Of a stretch of DNA of 64,000 nt, positions 54,421 to 63,645 are shown one piece after another. A model generated the notes under the pieces. It made no database searches. It saw only the letters and a program-made list of their open reading frames with translations, and was not told the origin of the DNA. The position numbers were made by a program, and so were the translations under genes. Position 1 is the stretch's first letter, and each line of letters begins with the position of its first letter. Source of the stretch: an uncultured Bacteroidales bacterium (GTDB lineage Bacteria; Bacteroidota; Bacteroidia; Bacteroidales; UBA932); the NCBI GenBank assembly GCA_944322605.1, contig CALUPD010000001.1:62001-126000 (forward strand), read 5' to 3'.

Positions 54421-55827
54421 TTATTCTGCAAGCGTAGTGTATTCGACAAGCACTGTTTCTCCCCAGCCGTCTATTCCGTTGGCGTTCATAGGGCATGCCG
54501 CAGCGTAATACCTTGTTCCAGGCTGCCCGATGGTTTCAGCGAATGTCCAGTTCATGCCTGATTCTGTGCCGTCGTTGTAATGGAAATAATAGCCTTGAGA
54601 GAACAGCGTGTTTCCGAGAAAGTCTTCCGTGAAGTCTCCGGATGCCGCCTGTTCATCGTACCACTCGGCGTCTACCGTGTCGTACATGCAGCCCAAGGTG
54701 TTTTCATCTACCGAGTAGTAGTAGATTGCTCCTGCCGTGCTTATGTTTTCGACTTTTATCGCGGCCTTCGCTTCAGGCGCGTTTTCATCGAATTCAGGAG
54801 TGTTGAAGGTGAAGTATTTTATTCCGGCAGGCTCTCCCGATTCATCGTACATAAGCACGTATGCTTCCAAATAGGTTTCGCATGTAAGGCTCGGGGTAGT
54901 GCGGACCACGTCGAGGACTTCTCCTTCGGATTCGAAAACATTGGTTATCATTTCGTCTTCGTATTCCCATGTCTGGATCATTTCCACGATATGCCCGTTC
55001 CAGCTGGAGGAATTGTTGATCATCGCGTCCATTGTCCCTTTCTGGTCAAGGAGGACGGAGAACCTTCCGCATCCGTTGGACGGAGTGAAAGTGTATGTCC
55101 CGGTGTAGACGTTGTTGACGAATTCCAAGTCCATGTCAGGGCATTCCGATACGGCAGGAGTGTGGATAGGCATGTTTACGAGCTTTGCCGTATTTCCCTT
55201 GCGGTCGATTACCTTCGCGAAAAACTTGTAATCTGTTTCAGGTTCGAGATTCAGCCAGTAGAGGCCTTTCCCGCTGTATTCGACAGAGTCGGCTAATAGT
55301 TCTCCTGAGAGGAAAGCATCAAAATCGCCATCTTGCCCAAAGTAATAATAGGCTCTCGGGTAATTAGAGGAGAGCTGTATGTTGAAGATTGCTGAAGTGG
55401 GAAGAAGAAAGGAATTCTCGATAAGGATTCCGCTGTCGTCCGTTACGATTTTGGCGGAAGCGATTTCCCCTTCTTTTCCGAACTGGTCGGTAGCTACCGC
55501 GTAGACAGTATATAATGATATTGGCTGAAGGTCGGTGAATGTGACGATCTGCTGCTGGTTGCCTTCGACCGTGGTGGAATTGAGAGATCCGTCCTTGAAT
55601 CCTGCAATGTCTTCGGCAAGGCCTATCGCGTAGCGCAGCCCTGTGCTGTTTTCAGACGGGGTGAATGTGACTGTTACGGATGACGAGTCGATGGCGAAAT
55701 TCCTGTCGACATCGATAGCGACTGTCGCAGTACCTTGAATCGGGTCGGCATATTCCGATTTGTTGCATCCTGCCGCGCAGAGAAGCGGCAATACTGCCAA
55801 AAATGTAAAATTCGCAATTTTACTCAT
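54421..55827 (-). CDS. Lipoprotein A: FN3-like surface protein
   Basis: The 468-residue product has a lipoprotein signal ending LLCAAGCNKSE. Its FN3-like repeats are SSVTVTFTPSENSTGLRYAI with FTDLQPISLYTVYAVATDQF, and IFNIQLSSNYPRAYYYFGQD with LNLEPETDYKFFAKVIDRKG. A central domain with GTYTFTPSNGCGRFSVLLDQ and a C-terminal domain with CMYDTVDAEWYDEQ and CPMNANGIDGWGETV follow. It is the first gene downstream of the TPR-AraC regulator (123-bp gap with a promoter candidate) and a paralogue of A'. No catalytic motif is seen; a ligand-binding or adhesive role is likely. Confidence 0.88.
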   Translation of the reverse strand: MSKIANFTFLAVLPLLCAAGCNKSEYADPIQGTATVAIDVDRNFAIDSSSVTVTFTPSENSTGLRYAIGLAEDIAGFKDGSLNSTTVEGNQQQIVTFTDLQPISLYTVYAVATDQFGKEGEIASAKIVTDDSGILIENSFLLPTSAIFNIQLSSNYPRAYYYFGQDGDFDAFLSGELLADSVEYSGKGLYWLNLEPETDYKFFAKVIDRKGNTAKLVNMPIHTPAVSECPDMDLEFVNNVYTGTYTFTPSNGCGRFSVLLDQKGTMDAMINNSSSWNGHIVEMIQTWEYEDEMITNVFESEGEVLDVVRTTPSLTCETYLEAYVLMYDESGEPAGIKYFTFNTPEFDENAPEAKAAIKVENISTAGAIYYYSVDENTLGCMYDTVDAEWYDEQAASGDFTEDFLGNTLFSQGYYFHYNDGTESGMNWTFAETIGQPGTRYYAAACPMNANGIDGWGETVLVEYTTLAE

Positions 55828-55877
55828 GATGTTTGTTTTTTATGGTTAATAATTAGGTTCCGTTGTTTTTGTTACTC

Positions 55878-55885
55878 CAAAATTA
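55878..55885 (-). promoter_or_regulatory. Bacteroidetes -7 element for the lipoprotein cluster
   Basis: The coding strand reads TAATTTTG, 50 bp before the A start codon. No good -33 TTTG is present, which would fit a promoter needing an activator; this is inference. Confidence 0.5.
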
Positions 55886-55920
55886 CTAACCGTAAAACAT
55901 CATGCGAACCTCATCTTTTC

Positions 55921-55968
55921 AAAGATTCGACAAAACATTATCAAAAAACGTTAATTTGACGAATCTTT
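55921..55968 (-). other. Inverted repeat spanning the regulator stop codon
   Basis: AAAGATTCG (55921-55929) pairs with CGAATCTTT (55960-55968) around a 30-bp AT-rich centre. It overlaps the last codons of the regulator gene and lies 36 bp upstream of the cluster's -7 element. It could be an operator or a weak terminator. Confidence 0.4.
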
Positions 55969-57933
55969 AAAATCGTTTTGCTGATTTTTTAATTCATTGA
56001 GGTATATTCTGTACTGCAAAGGCGGAACCCCTGTCTCCTTCTTGAAATTTTTGTAGAATGACTGGAGGTTGGAATATCCTGCCCGGAAGGCCACGTCCTT
56101 TATCGGATGGTCCTGCGAAAGGTCCGACAGGAGCTTGACTGCGTAGCGTATCCTGTAACTGTTGACATAATTCGTGAAAGCCGTCTTCGCGTATATGTTT
56201 ATCGCTTTTGACAGGTACATCCTGTTCGTCCCTACAATGTCCGCCAGATTTTCCAAGGAAAGGTTGCAGTCTCGGAAAAGTTCTCCTTCCCCCATTTTCT
56301 GTTCTGCAAGGCGGAATATGGCGTACAGCTTTTTGTCCGGGTCCTGGCTTGTCTTGTCCGTGTTTTCCTGCTCGGAGCGGGCCTCTCCTGTCATGGACGG
56401 CATGCCTTTTCCCGTATCTTGCGCGGCTGCTCCTTCGCCGATGTTTGAAATGCATTCATGCCGATTGCCTGCATGGACGGCCTCGGAATCGGCATTTTCG
56501 ATTTCTGGCGCATCATGTACTGGCGGACGGGGCTGCGAAGCCGCATTTTCATGTTCCATGGCGGAGATTTTCCTTCGCATTTCGTCGGTGTGGATATACT
56601 GGTCGTAATTCTTTACAAGCCTCTTGTACATGAGCTTTTGCTTGCGCTGCCACAGCATTATGCCTAAGGCGGCGGCGACGACAATGACGGTGACGGAAAT
56701 TATTGTCAGGATTTTCTTCTTTGCCGAATATTCGATGGAAAGGACTTCGTTTTCATGTTTGGTCAATTCGTAATTGCGCCTGAGAGCACCGAAAGAGCGT
56801 TCTTTCTCGACATTGAACACGCTGTCGGTGATCTGCCTGTAATTCTTCATGAACCTTACGGAAAGGCTGTCGTTTCCGGTGGCTGCATATGCGGCGGAAA
56901 GGGCGTCGTAGATTTTGTGCCCGTAAAAGTACAGGGAATGCTTTTCCGTTATTTCCAGTCCTTTGAGATAGTTTTCAATCGCCTCGTCGTATCTTCCCTG
57001 GGAATACAGGAATTGCCCGTAGCTCATGTACGATTCGATTAGCGTGGAATGGTCCTTGGCCGATTTTTCTATGGCCATTTTATAATAAGGCTCGGCTTCT
57101 GCTGTTCTTCCGAGAGCGGCGAGTATGACCCCGTGCAATGTGTCCGAATTGTTTATCCCGCTCTTGTATGTTTCGAGGGTGACGGTCTCCGCGACATATT
57201 TAAGGGCTTTTTCATATTCCCCTTTGAGATAATACATGTATCCGCATGCGATGCATCCCATATAGTGCAGGTAATCGTCATTATGGCTTACGCCGTATTC
57301 GTATATCTCGTTCGCATAGCCGATTCCCTCCGAATCCTTTTGCATCGATTCCTTGTCTTCCCTGAGGTAATATGTGTTTATTATGTTCCAAAGTATGAGG
57401 AGCCTGTTCCTCGAATCTTTCTCGGGACAGTATTTAAGGGCTTCGTAGAAGAAATACAATGCCTCGCTGTAGTTCATGGCGTAAATCAGGTTGCTGACTC
57501 CGGACTGGTTGTTTATCACCATCAGAGGAAAGTTCAGTTCGAGCTTTCTGGCCTTGTCGTAAATCAGGTCGAAGTACCTGTCCATCGAGTCGGGCATGAA
57601 TATCATGCTGTAGGCTTGCCCCATATAGGTGCCTGCAAAGACAGCCGTCATGTCCTCCCCATTGTCCAATGCCTTGTTGAATATGGGTTTTATGTTCTGT
57701 ACAAGCGATGAATAATCCCCGCCGAGCGCGTATTTGTTGCACAAGATGCTCAATGCGTCTATGTCTTCAGGATGTTCCGATACCCATTTCTGCAATGCCG
57801 GAATGCTTATGGTGTCCAGCCTTTCGCCCAGCTCCGATTTTGGATACGGATTCATGTTTTCGTTTTTCCCGCTGCATGAGATGAAAATCAGCGGCAACAG
57901 CATATATGTTATATGGAATAATCTTATTCGCAT
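55951..57933 (-). CDS. Membrane-anchored TPR-TM-AraC transcriptional regulator
   Basis: The 660-residue product has an N-terminal signal or lipobox-like sequence (LIFISCSGK). Extracytoplasmic TPR-type helical repeats run from ~40 to 385 (YMSYGQFLYSQGRYDEAIEN, GEYEKALKYVAETVTL). One TM helix lies at ~407-427 (ILTIISVTVIVVAAALGIML). A cytoplasmic linker leads to an AraC-type double HTH at ~560-655 (LENLADIVGTNRMYLSKAIN, IKDVAFRAGYSNLQSFYKNF, ETGVPPLQYR). This single-chain layout suggests that an outside signal is sensed by the TPRs and passed to DNA binding. It lies directly upstream of, and in line with, the A-B-A'-B'-C cluster, its likely target. Confidence 0.9.
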   Translation of the reverse strand: MRIRLFHITYMLLPLIFISCSGKNENMNPYPKSELGERLDTISIPALQKWVSEHPEDIDALSILCNKYALGGDYSSLVQNIKPIFNKALDNGEDMTAVFAGTYMGQAYSMIFMPDSMDRYFDLIYDKARKLELNFPLMVINNQSGVSNLIYAMNYSEALYFFYEALKYCPEKDSRNRLLILWNIINTYYLREDKESMQKDSEGIGYANEIYEYGVSHNDDYLHYMGCIACGYMYYLKGEYEKALKYVAETVTLETYKSGINNSDTLHGVILAALGRTAEAEPYYKMAIEKSAKDHSTLIESYMSYGQFLYSQGRYDEAIENYLKGLEITEKHSLYFYGHKIYDALSAAYAATGNDSLSVRFMKNYRQITDSVFNVEKERSFGALRRNYELTKHENEVLSIEYSAKKKILTIISVTVIVVAAALGIMLWQRKQKLMYKRLVKNYDQYIHTDEMRRKISAMEHENAASQPRPPVHDAPEIENADSEAVHAGNRHECISNIGEGAAAQDTGKGMPSMTGEARSEQENTDKTSQDPDKKLYAIFRLAEQKMGEGELFRDCNLSLENLADIVGTNRMYLSKAINIYAKTAFTNYVNSYRIRYAVKLLSDLSQDHPIKDVAFRAGYSNLQSFYKNFKKETGVPPLQYRIYLNELKNQQNDFKDSSN

Positions 57934-57952
57934 TTCCTTGGAATTCTAATAA

Positions 57953-57970
57953 CCCTGTGCAAAAACAGGG
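57953..57970 (-). other. Small hairpin in the regulator 5' leader
   Basis: CCCTGT and ACAGGG (57953-57958 with 57965-57970) flank a 6-nt loop, 20 bp before the regulator start codon. No exact TAnnTTTG was found for this gene. Confidence 0.35.
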
Positions 57971-58028
57971 AATTTTACGCCAATGATGAATATTTTGCGT
58001 CCGATGCCGCGAATTGGAGAATAAAAGA

Positions 58029-58036
58029 TATATTTG
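58029..58036 (+). promoter_or_regulatory. Bacteroidetes -7 element for the SulP gene
   Basis: TATATTTG lies 22 bp before ATG 58059. It rules out the earlier in-frame ATG at 58014, which would lie upstream of the transcript start. Confidence 0.6.
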
Positions 58037-58058
58037 CGGCCTGAAAATCATAAGAATC

Positions 58059-59768
58059 ATGAATTTGAACATCGGGAACACATTCAGGCCTAAATTTTTC
58101 GAATTATTCAGGAAAGGACATTACGGCACGGCGGCTTTCGCCTCGGACCTTGCTGCCGGGGTGATTGTAGGGATAATAGCTCTTCCTCTTGCCATAGCAT
58201 TCGGCATAGCGAGCGGCGTTACTCCGCAGCAGGGGCTTATAACGGCCATAGTCGCAGGCCTTTTGGTTTCTGTATTCGGAGGGTCGAGGTATCTGATAGG
58301 CGGGCCGACTGGGGCTTTCATCGTGATAGTGGCCGGAATAGTGTCGCAATACGGGATGCAGGGCCTGATCATAGCCACTATCATGGCGGGCGTGATGCTC
58401 GTCGTCATGGGGCTTTGCCGCATGGGGGCCATTTTCAAGTTCATACCTTATCCCATAGTAGTTGGATTTACGAGCGGCATCGCAGTGACCATATTTTCCA
58501 CGCAGGTCAAGGATTTTTTGGGATTGGACGTGGAGGTGCCGTCCGGATTCATACCGGAGTGGGCATGTTATATCAGGAATATCGGATCCATTGATTTTGC
58601 GGAAACGGCCATGAGCCTTTGCTGCCTGGCAGTGATAGTCTTTTGGGGAAAATTCAACAAGAAGATACCGGGCTCTTTGATAGCCTTGATATTCGGCACG
58701 GCCGCTTCGATTTTGCTCAGCCGTTTCGCGGGAGTGGAGTTTGCAACCATAGGCACGAAATTCCCGGAGCTTGCCGGAGGGCTTCCGTTGCCAAGGCCTG
58801 TCGCTCCCGAGTTCGATTACGATACGATAAGGGGACTTGTGTCTCCAGCATTCACCATAGCCGTGCTGTGCGCCGTGGAATCGCTTCTGGCTGCAATGGT
58901 CGCTGACGGAGTGACAGGGCACAGGCATGATTCCAATACGGAACTCATAGGGCAGGGGATAGCGAATATAGTTACTCCGATGTTCGGAGGCATACCTGCC
59001 ACCGGAGCCCTTGCAAGGACTATGGCTAGCATAAACAACGGGGGAAAATCTCCTGTGACCGGCATAGTGCATGCTGTCGTGCTGCTTCTTATTTACCTGT
59101 TCCTTATGCCGTATGCGGTATATATCCCGCTGTCCTGCCTTGCCGCCATACTTGTGGTTGTCGCGTATAACATGAGCGAATGGCGTACTTTCCGATACCT
59201 GCTCAAGGCGGACAGGCCTGACGTGGCGGTGCTTATAATAACCTTCCTGCTTACTGTACTTGTGGATCTGACCGTGGCCATAGAAGTAGGGGTGTTGCTG
59301 GCTGTCGTGCTTTTCGTCAAGCGTGTCATGGAAACGTCTTCAATCGAGGTCCTGGATGAAGACCGCATAGCTGCAACTGAAAATGAGGAGATTGCTAATC
59401 CCGATGATACGGAGTTCCTTGACATTCCGAAAGGAGTGGAAGTTTATGAAATAAGCGGGCCGTTCTTTTTCGGGCTCGCGAGCCGGCTTGAAGAGTTGGA
59501 AGAAGGCCGCAAGACCGGGGTCGTGGTCCGCATCATACGGATGAGGAAGGTGTCCTTCATGGATTCTACAGGAATCAGGAACCTGCGCAATTTTTGCCAG
59601 CGTACCGAAAAAAGAGGCATCCGTGTCATACTTTCAGGCGTGAACCCTCATGTTCGCGCCTCTCTCCAGAAAGTGGGCTTGGACAAGGAAATAGGAGAGG
59701 ATTTCATTTTCCCGCATATCGTTCCGGCTCTTGCAAAGGCAAAGGAATACCTGTCTCAGGATATGTAA
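58059..59768 (+). CDS. SulP-family inorganic anion transporter with STAS domain
   Basis: Start at MNLNIGNTFRPKFFELF, downstream of the promoter (569 residues). The membrane domain has the SulP signature: DLAAGVIVGIIALPLAIAFG and GITPQQGLITA-like (SGVTPQQGL), GGPTGAFIVIV and NIVTPMFGGIPATGALART. A cytoplasmic STAS domain at ~455-565 includes VYEISGPFFFGLASRLEE and SFMDSTGIRNL with the conserved DST. Members move sulfate, bicarbonate or other anions, often with sodium or protons. The substrate is not determined by sequence. It is monocistronic. Confidence 0.95.
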   Translation: MNLNIGNTFRPKFFELFRKGHYGTAAFASDLAAGVIVGIIALPLAIAFGIASGVTPQQGLITAIVAGLLVSVFGGSRYLIGGPTGAFIVIVAGIVSQYGMQGLIIATIMAGVMLVVMGLCRMGAIFKFIPYPIVVGFTSGIAVTIFSTQVKDFLGLDVEVPSGFIPEWACYIRNIGSIDFAETAMSLCCLAVIVFWGKFNKKIPGSLIALIFGTAASILLSRFAGVEFATIGTKFPELAGGLPLPRPVAPEFDYDTIRGLVSPAFTIAVLCAVESLLAAMVADGVTGHRHDSNTELIGQGIANIVTPMFGGIPATGALARTMASINNGGKSPVTGIVHAVVLLLIYLFLMPYAVYIPLSCLAAILVVVAYNMSEWRTFRYLLKADRPDVAVLIITFLLTVLVDLTVAIEVGVLLAVVLFVKRVMETSSIEVLDEDRIAATENEEIANPDDTEFLDIPKGVEVYEISGPFFFGLASRLEELEEGRKTGVVVRIIRMRKVSFMDSTGIRNLRNFCQRTEKRGIRVILSGVNPHVRASLQKVGLDKEIGEDFIFPHIVPALAKAKEYLSQDM

Positions 59769-60019
59769 GATGCCTGTCGCATCATGCGATGCGGCTACCG
59801 GGCAGCAGATATGCGGAATGCGGTTTTTGAGGTAAACCGGCAGGCGGTGCCGTGATGCCTGCGATGATGCCATTCCGTTTTGGCAGGGCGTGCCCATTTG
59901 GAGATCATTCCATGCATGGAAACCATGCCGTTCGGGCATGGCGGGCCGGCACCCTCATGTTTTCCTGCTTTTTTATTTTAAAGGGATGCGCTGTTAATAA
60001 GACGTTTAAGTCGGTGTTT

Positions 60020-60673
60020 TCAGGCTTTCCTGCTTTTCAGCCTGACTCTAAATGCTTCGATTACGGCCGGAAGGATGGAGATGAAGATGATGGCCACTAT
60101 CAGTATTTTCAGGTTCTCCTGCACGAACGGAAGATCCCCGAAGAAATATCCGACATAGCAGAACAGCGTTACCCATGCCGCTCCTCCGACTGCATTATAA
60201 AATATGAAATACGAATAGTGCATCTTTCCCATTCCGGCGACAAACGGCGCGAAAGTCCTGACGATAGGGACGAAGCGTGCGATGATAATGGTTTTTCCGC
60301 CGTATTTTTCATAGAAAGAATGCGTTTTTTCGAGATAGCTTTGCTTGAATATCTTCGAATCCGGATTGGAGAAAAGCCTTTTGCCGAAGAAATGGCCTAT
60401 CATGTAATTGCACGAGTCCCCGAGGAATGCCGCAATGAAGACGATCAGCACGAGCAGGTGCACGTTTATCGGCATGTCCGGCAGGGCCGAGATGGCTCCG
60501 GCTACGAACAGGAGCGAATCGCCCGGAAGGAACGGCGTGAAGACGAGCCCGGTCTCGCAGAATATTATCAGAAAAAGGATTGCATATGTCCACATATGGT
60601 ATTGCTGGACTATTTCCACCATATGCCTGTCTATGTGCAGGATGAAGTCTATTATAAATTCTATGAATTCCAT
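60020..60673 (-). CDS. DedA-family membrane protein (VTT domain)
   Basis: The 217-residue product contains the DedA/VTT (SNARE-associated) core: [38 protein letters not shown], then [19 protein letters not shown] with the conserved Arg and Gly. It has about five hydrophobic segments. DedA proteins are linked to lipid (undecaprenyl phosphate or phosphatidylethanolamine) translocation and proton homeostasis. It is monocistronic. The 251-bp gap toward the SulP gene holds only small imperfect hairpins. Confidence 0.95.
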   Translation of the reverse strand: MEFIEFIIDFILHIDRHMVEIVQQYHMWTYAILFLIIFCETGLVFTPFLPGDSLLFVAGAISALPDMPINVHLLVLIVFIAAFLGDSCNYMIGHFFGKRLFSNPDSKIFKQSYLEKTHSFYEKYGGKTIIIARFVPIVRTFAPFVAGMGKMHYSYFIFYNAVGGAAWVTLFCYVGYFFGDLPFVQENLKILIVAIIFISILPAVIEAFRVRLKSRKA

Positions 60674-60784
60674 AATTCAAGTTGTACGGATGGTGATATT
60701 TTTCAAAACCGCTAAGATAATGAATGTTGACAAATTGCAATGCGCGGCATGTGAAGTTTTTGTTAAACGGATTCATGAATTTTA

Positions 60785-60792
60785 TAATTTTG
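60785..60792 (+). promoter_or_regulatory. Bacteroidetes -7 element for the DHA2 MFS gene
   Basis: TAATTTTG, an exact TAnnTTTG, lies 66 bp before ATG 60859. TTTG occurs at 60757-60760, with a longer than usual 24-bp spacer. Confidence 0.45.
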
Positions 60793-60858
60793 CAGCCCTC
60801 TGATTCATGCAACCGTGCAGGAATCATGGATACGACAAGCATGTAAAACTTATTGGAC

Positions 60859-62244
60859 ATGGAAGAAGGGAAAACAGAAAAAAGCCAGTGGGACGGCTTG
60901 GACAGGCCGAGGATATATTATGCCGTTGCGGCGACTTTTTGCGGGCTTTTCCTTGCCGTGCTCGACGGGTCGATATGCAATGTGGCCCTTCCGAGCATAT
61001 CGCAGGAAATGAACATATCTTCGTCGGATTCGATATGGATAGTCAACGCTTTCCAGCTCGTTATAATGATGACATTGCTTCCGTTCGCTTCGCTCGGGGA
61101 GCTGATTGGCTACAAGCAGGTATATCTCGGCGGCGTTGCGGTCTTTACGGCGGGAAGCCTTTTCTGTTCTTTGTCCCATACTCTTCCGTTGCTTGCGGCG
61201 GCAAGGGTTTTCCAAGGGTTCGGGGCGGCTATGATAATGAGCATCAATACGTCTCTGCTCAGGATAATATATCCGAAAAAGCATCTCGGCAAAGGAGTGG
61301 GCCTGAATGCGATGATTGTCGCTCTTGCTTTCGTTGCCGGACCTACCGTGGCGGCAGGCATATTGTCGTTCGCGAATTGGCCTTGGCTTTTTGCCGTCAA
61401 TATCCCTGTGGGGATAGCGACTTTCGTCATGGGCCGCAAATTCCTTCCTGACAATCCCGTCTTTTCTCCCGGGCGCAAGTTCAACTGGAAAGACACGGCT
61501 TATAATATCGCTTTTTTCGGATTGTTCATAGGAACCATAGAAATGTATTCCCACGACGTGCCGTTGAAGATAGTCACGATAGGCGCCATATCCGCCCTGA
61601 TTGCAGGAATCGCGTATTTCAGGAAACAGACAGGGGAAAAATATCCGATGCTGCCGGTGGATTTGCTGAAAATTCCGATTTTCAGCATGTCTGTGGCCAC
61701 GAGCGTATTGTCGTTCACTTCCCAGATGCTCGGCCTTGTCGCAATGCCTTTTCTCCTTGTCCATACGTTCGGTTACGATGCTGTGGAGACTGGGCTTATC
61801 ATGACTGCATGGCCGCTCGTGATAGTATTCGTGGCTCCGGTAGCCGGTTCGCTGATAGGGAAAGTGCATCCCGGAATATTGGGATGCGCAGGGCTTTTGA
61901 CGATGAGCGCCGGGTGTTTCCTGCTTTCTTTCGTTCCTGAAGATGCGGGGTACGCGGATCTGATATGGAGGCTCATGCTGTGCGGGATGGGATTCGGATT
62001 CTTCCAGTCTCCGAATAATCACATACTCCTGACTTCGGCTCCGGCGCAGAGGACAGGAAGCGCGAGCGGCATGCTTGCGACCGCCCGCCTTGTCGGGCAG
62101 ACCACCGGCACGGCCTTGGTCGCCCTGATGTTCCATCTGTTCGGAAACGACGCCCCTCATGAAGCCATGTTCCTTGCAGGAATCCTTACCATATGCGGGG
62201 CTGCATGCTCGGTCTTGAGGCTTAGGACGGAAATGGTCGGCTGA
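60859..62244 (+). CDS. MFS transporter of the DHA2 (14-TM, EmrB/QacA-like) type
   Basis: ATG 60859 was chosen (461 residues); a TTG 6 bp upstream is the only alternative. TM1 has FLAVLDGSICNVALPSISQE (the DHA2 motif LDxTxVNVALP in variant form), followed by WIVNAFQLV and GELIGYKQVYLGGVAVFTAG. Motif C-like RVFQGFGAAMIMSINTSLL and a late SASGMLATARLVGQTTGTAL support drug/H+ antiport. The charged N-terminus is cytoplasmic. No adaptor or regulator is adjacent, so the substrate is open. Confidence 0.9.
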   Translation: MEEGKTEKSQWDGLDRPRIYYAVAATFCGLFLAVLDGSICNVALPSISQEMNISSSDSIWIVNAFQLVIMMTLLPFASLGELIGYKQVYLGGVAVFTAGSLFCSLSHTLPLLAAARVFQGFGAAMIMSINTSLLRIIYPKKHLGKGVGLNAMIVALAFVAGPTVAAGILSFANWPWLFAVNIPVGIATFVMGRKFLPDNPVFSPGRKFNWKDTAYNIAFFGLFIGTIEMYSHDVPLKIVTIGAISALIAGIAYFRKQTGEKYPMLPVDLLKIPIFSMSVATSVLSFTSQMLGLVAMPFLLVHTFGYDAVETGLIMTAWPLVIVFVAPVAGSLIGKVHPGILGCAGLLTMSAGCFLLSFVPEDAGYADLIWRLMLCGMGFGFFQSPNNHILLTSAPAQRTGSASGMLATARLVGQTTGTALVALMFHLFGNDAPHEAMFLAGILTICGAACSVLRLRTEMVG

Positions 62245-62490
62245 CGGGGCATCCGCCCAAAAGACAAGAGACGGAGATGGCAGAAACAAGGAAAAGGAGG
62301 CTCGCGCATGCCTCATTTTCTGCGTGCAGGTTTCGGCATGCAAGGCCGCGTGCCGTGCGTGCCGAAGCTGCGAGCGCGGAGGCAAGGTGACATTCCCGGG
62401 CGTTCGCTTGCATGATGGCAGGATTGTTTTGACGGTCTGCCGCTTCGTTCAAAACGCATGTCAAAATGCGATTTTGCGATAGCCGGTCTT

Positions 62491-63645
62491 TCAAATGATG
62501 TATTGCAGCCGGACTTGCGCAAGAAAAAGGTTTTTGCTGTAAAGGGGGGTGCAATGCCGTCCCGGCCATACGTAGCCGACATTGAATTTTATTCCGATAT
62601 GACTGTCAATGTAGAAATTGACCCCTAAGGACAAGTCCGTTTCTTCCCCTCCGAATATTCCCGGGAGATGGTCGTCGAGATTGGTGTAATTCAGCCGCAC
62701 GGCCAGTTCCAAGGCTCTTTCTTCCGCAGGACGTTCCGGTATGCCGTAATCCATGTCATAACCGAATCCTTTTCCCTTGACAAGCAGGCAGGCCTGCACG
62801 TATCCGCCGTGCGGCCTATAGCATTTTCCTCCGGCGAGGCGGTTTATTCGGTTCAGATAGTATTCGGCCTGGATCATCCATTTTTCCGACATGTAAAGGA
62901 ATTCCAGCGCGCCTTTCAATTGGCTGCCGCAGTCCGGGATTTCTGCTTCGAGCAGAGGCCGGGCGAACATGGAAGTGATTCCTGTGCTGCTGATTTTCCT
63001 TGATGCTGCATTTTCGGGCATGCCTTCTCCCTTGCGCAGCTCCCTGCTCCGGTATGAAAAAGCCGCTCCGGCATGCAGTAGCTTGCGGCCTGCCGATTTT
63101 CTCCACGCGGCTCTCGATGTGGATACGATGATATTTTTCTTTTCGTTTCCGAGGTTGTTTATGTCGTTGCATGTGTAAAGCCCGGTGGCAAGATACCAGC
63201 CTCCCGTGCGGTAATGAATGGCCGCGCCCAATTTGCGCCCGTCTGTGAATGCAAGGACCGATGCCGCCGACTGGTGGAAACGCAGGTCGGCCGTGCTGAT
63301 GAGCATGTCCATGGAAAACGGCTCGTAAGCGTTTCCTACGGACAGGATGCAATTCCCGAGACGGAAATTCATCAGAAGGTCTTTTATTTTCACTTTTCCG
63401 TCCCCGTATCCTAAGTCGGCTTTTATTTCATATGTTTTATAGGACGCTTTTATTCCTATCCTGAAATCTTCCAGTCTGAAATATGCTTTCGGCCCGTTTC
63501 CTTCATAGCCTGAGACGGTCATGTCAGCCAAAGCCCTTGAACGCAGTACGATTTCAGGACCGTCCTTGCCGGCTGCCTGCATTGCCGTTATGGAAAAAAG
63601 CAAGGCGATGAAGGCAGCCGGCGGTCCTGCAAGTCTTTTAGGCAT
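62491..63645 (-). CDS. Porin of the OprP/OprO-like phosphate-selective type
   Basis: The 384-residue product has a signal peptide (ITAMQAAGK) and is beta-rich to the C-terminal QVRLQYII. Features seen in the porin O/P family include [59 protein letters not shown], and [20 protein letters not shown] near the end. It forms an outer-membrane anion channel. The start overlaps the end of phnW by 8 bp, pointing to uptake of phosphonates or other organophosphorus anions rather than phosphate alone. The 246-bp gap beyond its 3' end holds nothing I can name. Confidence 0.85.
   Translation of the reverse strand: MPKRLAGPPAAFIALLFSITAMQAAGKDGPEIVLRSRALADMTVSGYEGNGPKAYFRLEDFRIGIKASYKTYEIKADLGYGDGKVKIKDLLMNFRLGNCILSVGNAYEPFSMDMLISTADLRFHQSAASVLAFTDGRKLGAAIHYRTGGWYLATGLYTCNDINNLGNEKKNIIVSTSRAAWRKSAGRKLLHAGAAFSYRSRELRKGEGMPENAASRKISSTGITSMFARPLLEAEIPDCGSQLKGALEFLYMSEKWMIQAEYYLNRINRLAGGKCYRPHGGYVQACLLVKGKGFGYDMDYGIPERPAEERALELAVRLNYTNLDDHLPGIFGGEETDLSLGVNFYIDSHIGIKFNVGYVWPGRHCTPLYSKNLFLAQVRLQYII

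Noticed and set aside
60850..62385. 511-codon - strand open frame opposite the DHA2 MFS gene
   Set aside because: Antisense shadow; low-complexity Arg/His/Ser translation, while the + strand encodes a full transporter.
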